Positions 63,925 to 64,000 of a DNA stretch of 64,000 bases are shown here, piece by piece. The stretch lies in NCBI RefSeq assembly GCF_024699925.1, contig NZ_JAJOMX010000001.1, positions 2,022,001-2,086,000 of the forward strand. Direction: 5' to 3'. A model generated the notes under the pieces. It saw only the letters and a program-made list of their open reading frames with translations, was not told the DNA's origin and did not search any database. The position numbers were made by a program, and so were the translations under genes. The stretch's first letter is position 1; every line of letters starts with the position of its first letter. The stretch is from Mesorhizobium sp. J428 (GTDB lineage: Bacteria > Pseudomonadota > Alphaproteobacteria > Rhizobiales > Rhizobiaceae).

Positions 63925-64000
63925 ATGATGGCATTCAAACAGGCGAAACGCGCTTTTTGCACTGCACTAATTTGTGTTGTCGCATGGGCAGCGCCGGCGG
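63925..64000 (+). CDS. Start of a secreted protein, probably arylesterase (cut by window end)
   Basis: Only the first 25 residues are in the window: two Met, then KQAKRAFCTALICVVAWAAPA, a signal peptide. ATG at 63925 follows GGGAAACGG; the next codon is also ATG. Divergent position next to a YbbAP-type exporter is the usual place of TesA-type GDSL esterase genes. The product name is inferred from context, not from catalytic residues. Confidence 0.5.
   Translation, partial: MMAFKQAKRAFCTALICVVAWAAPA

Overview
The window is a GC-rich chromosomal segment of an alphaproteobacterium, most likely Hyphomicrobiales (Rhizobiales) close to Mesorhizobium/Phyllobacteriaceae. That placement rests on protein similarity, on rhizobial gene order (amtB-ftsK-lolA-xthA; mdh-sucCD-odhAB-lpd; dapF-mtaB-ftsY-yciB-ccm-acnA), on an Omp19/Inh-type lipoprotein, and on many GC-rich palindromic intergenic repeats. 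I see no phage, insertion sequence, CRISPR array, rRNA or tRNA.

Layout. 1-4.8 kb: end of an ammonium transporter gene, ftsK with a CtrA-type box upstream, lolA, xthA. 4.8-8.2 kb: a tight leftward operon for an ECF importer (S, fused A-A', T) plus a phosphoribosyltransferase, preceded by a near-consensus sigma-54 promoter. 8.2-9.8 kb: repeat-rich, with one orphan gene. 9.8-15.7 kb: a putrescine-type ABC importer (potFGHI order) with aminobutyraldehyde dehydrogenase. 15.8-22.6 kb: Uma2 nuclease-like protein, LysR regulator, Rrf2 regulator with an FAD oxidoreductase, a choline-kinase-like protein, and a polar amino-acid ABC operon containing a GNAT and a methyltransferase. 22.7-30.5 kb: rplS, an Xre-RES toxin-antitoxin pair, cupin, TauE, DUF4279, trmD-rimM, xerC, TraB/GumN and two small envelope proteins. 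30.5-41.8 kb: the leftward TCA operon mdh-sucC-sucD-odhA-odhB, then a DUF4160-DUF2442 pair, an exported protein, a thioesterase, an SDR and lpd. 42-50.5 kb: zapE, Omp19-like lipoprotein, VOC, metallo-hydrolase, DUF1328, dapF, mtaB, ftsY, yciB. 50.5-57 kb: cytochrome c maturation genes ccmABCDG, split by a low-GC Imm50-like gene, and acnA. 57-64 kb: VOC, DUF1223, a predicted 6S RNA with its own promoter and terminator, DUF2794, GNAT, Bax inhibitor-1 protein, a YbbAP-type ABC exporter and the start of a divergent secreted protein (probably arylesterase).

How the parts fit together: aconitase, malate dehydrogenase, succinyl-CoA synthetase and the 2-oxoglutarate dehydrogenase complex are all here, so much of the TCA cycle is encoded in one stretch. 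Nitrogen acquisition is a second theme (ammonium, polyamine, amino acid and probably nucleobase uptake).

A caution for the reader: five conserved genes (amtB, odhA, mtaB, ftsY, DUF2794) each carry one apparent single-base frameshift, four of them in or beside short homopolymers. Because odhA and ftsY are housekeeping genes, consensus sequencing error is the simplest explanation. I annotate these as whole genes with the shift marked.
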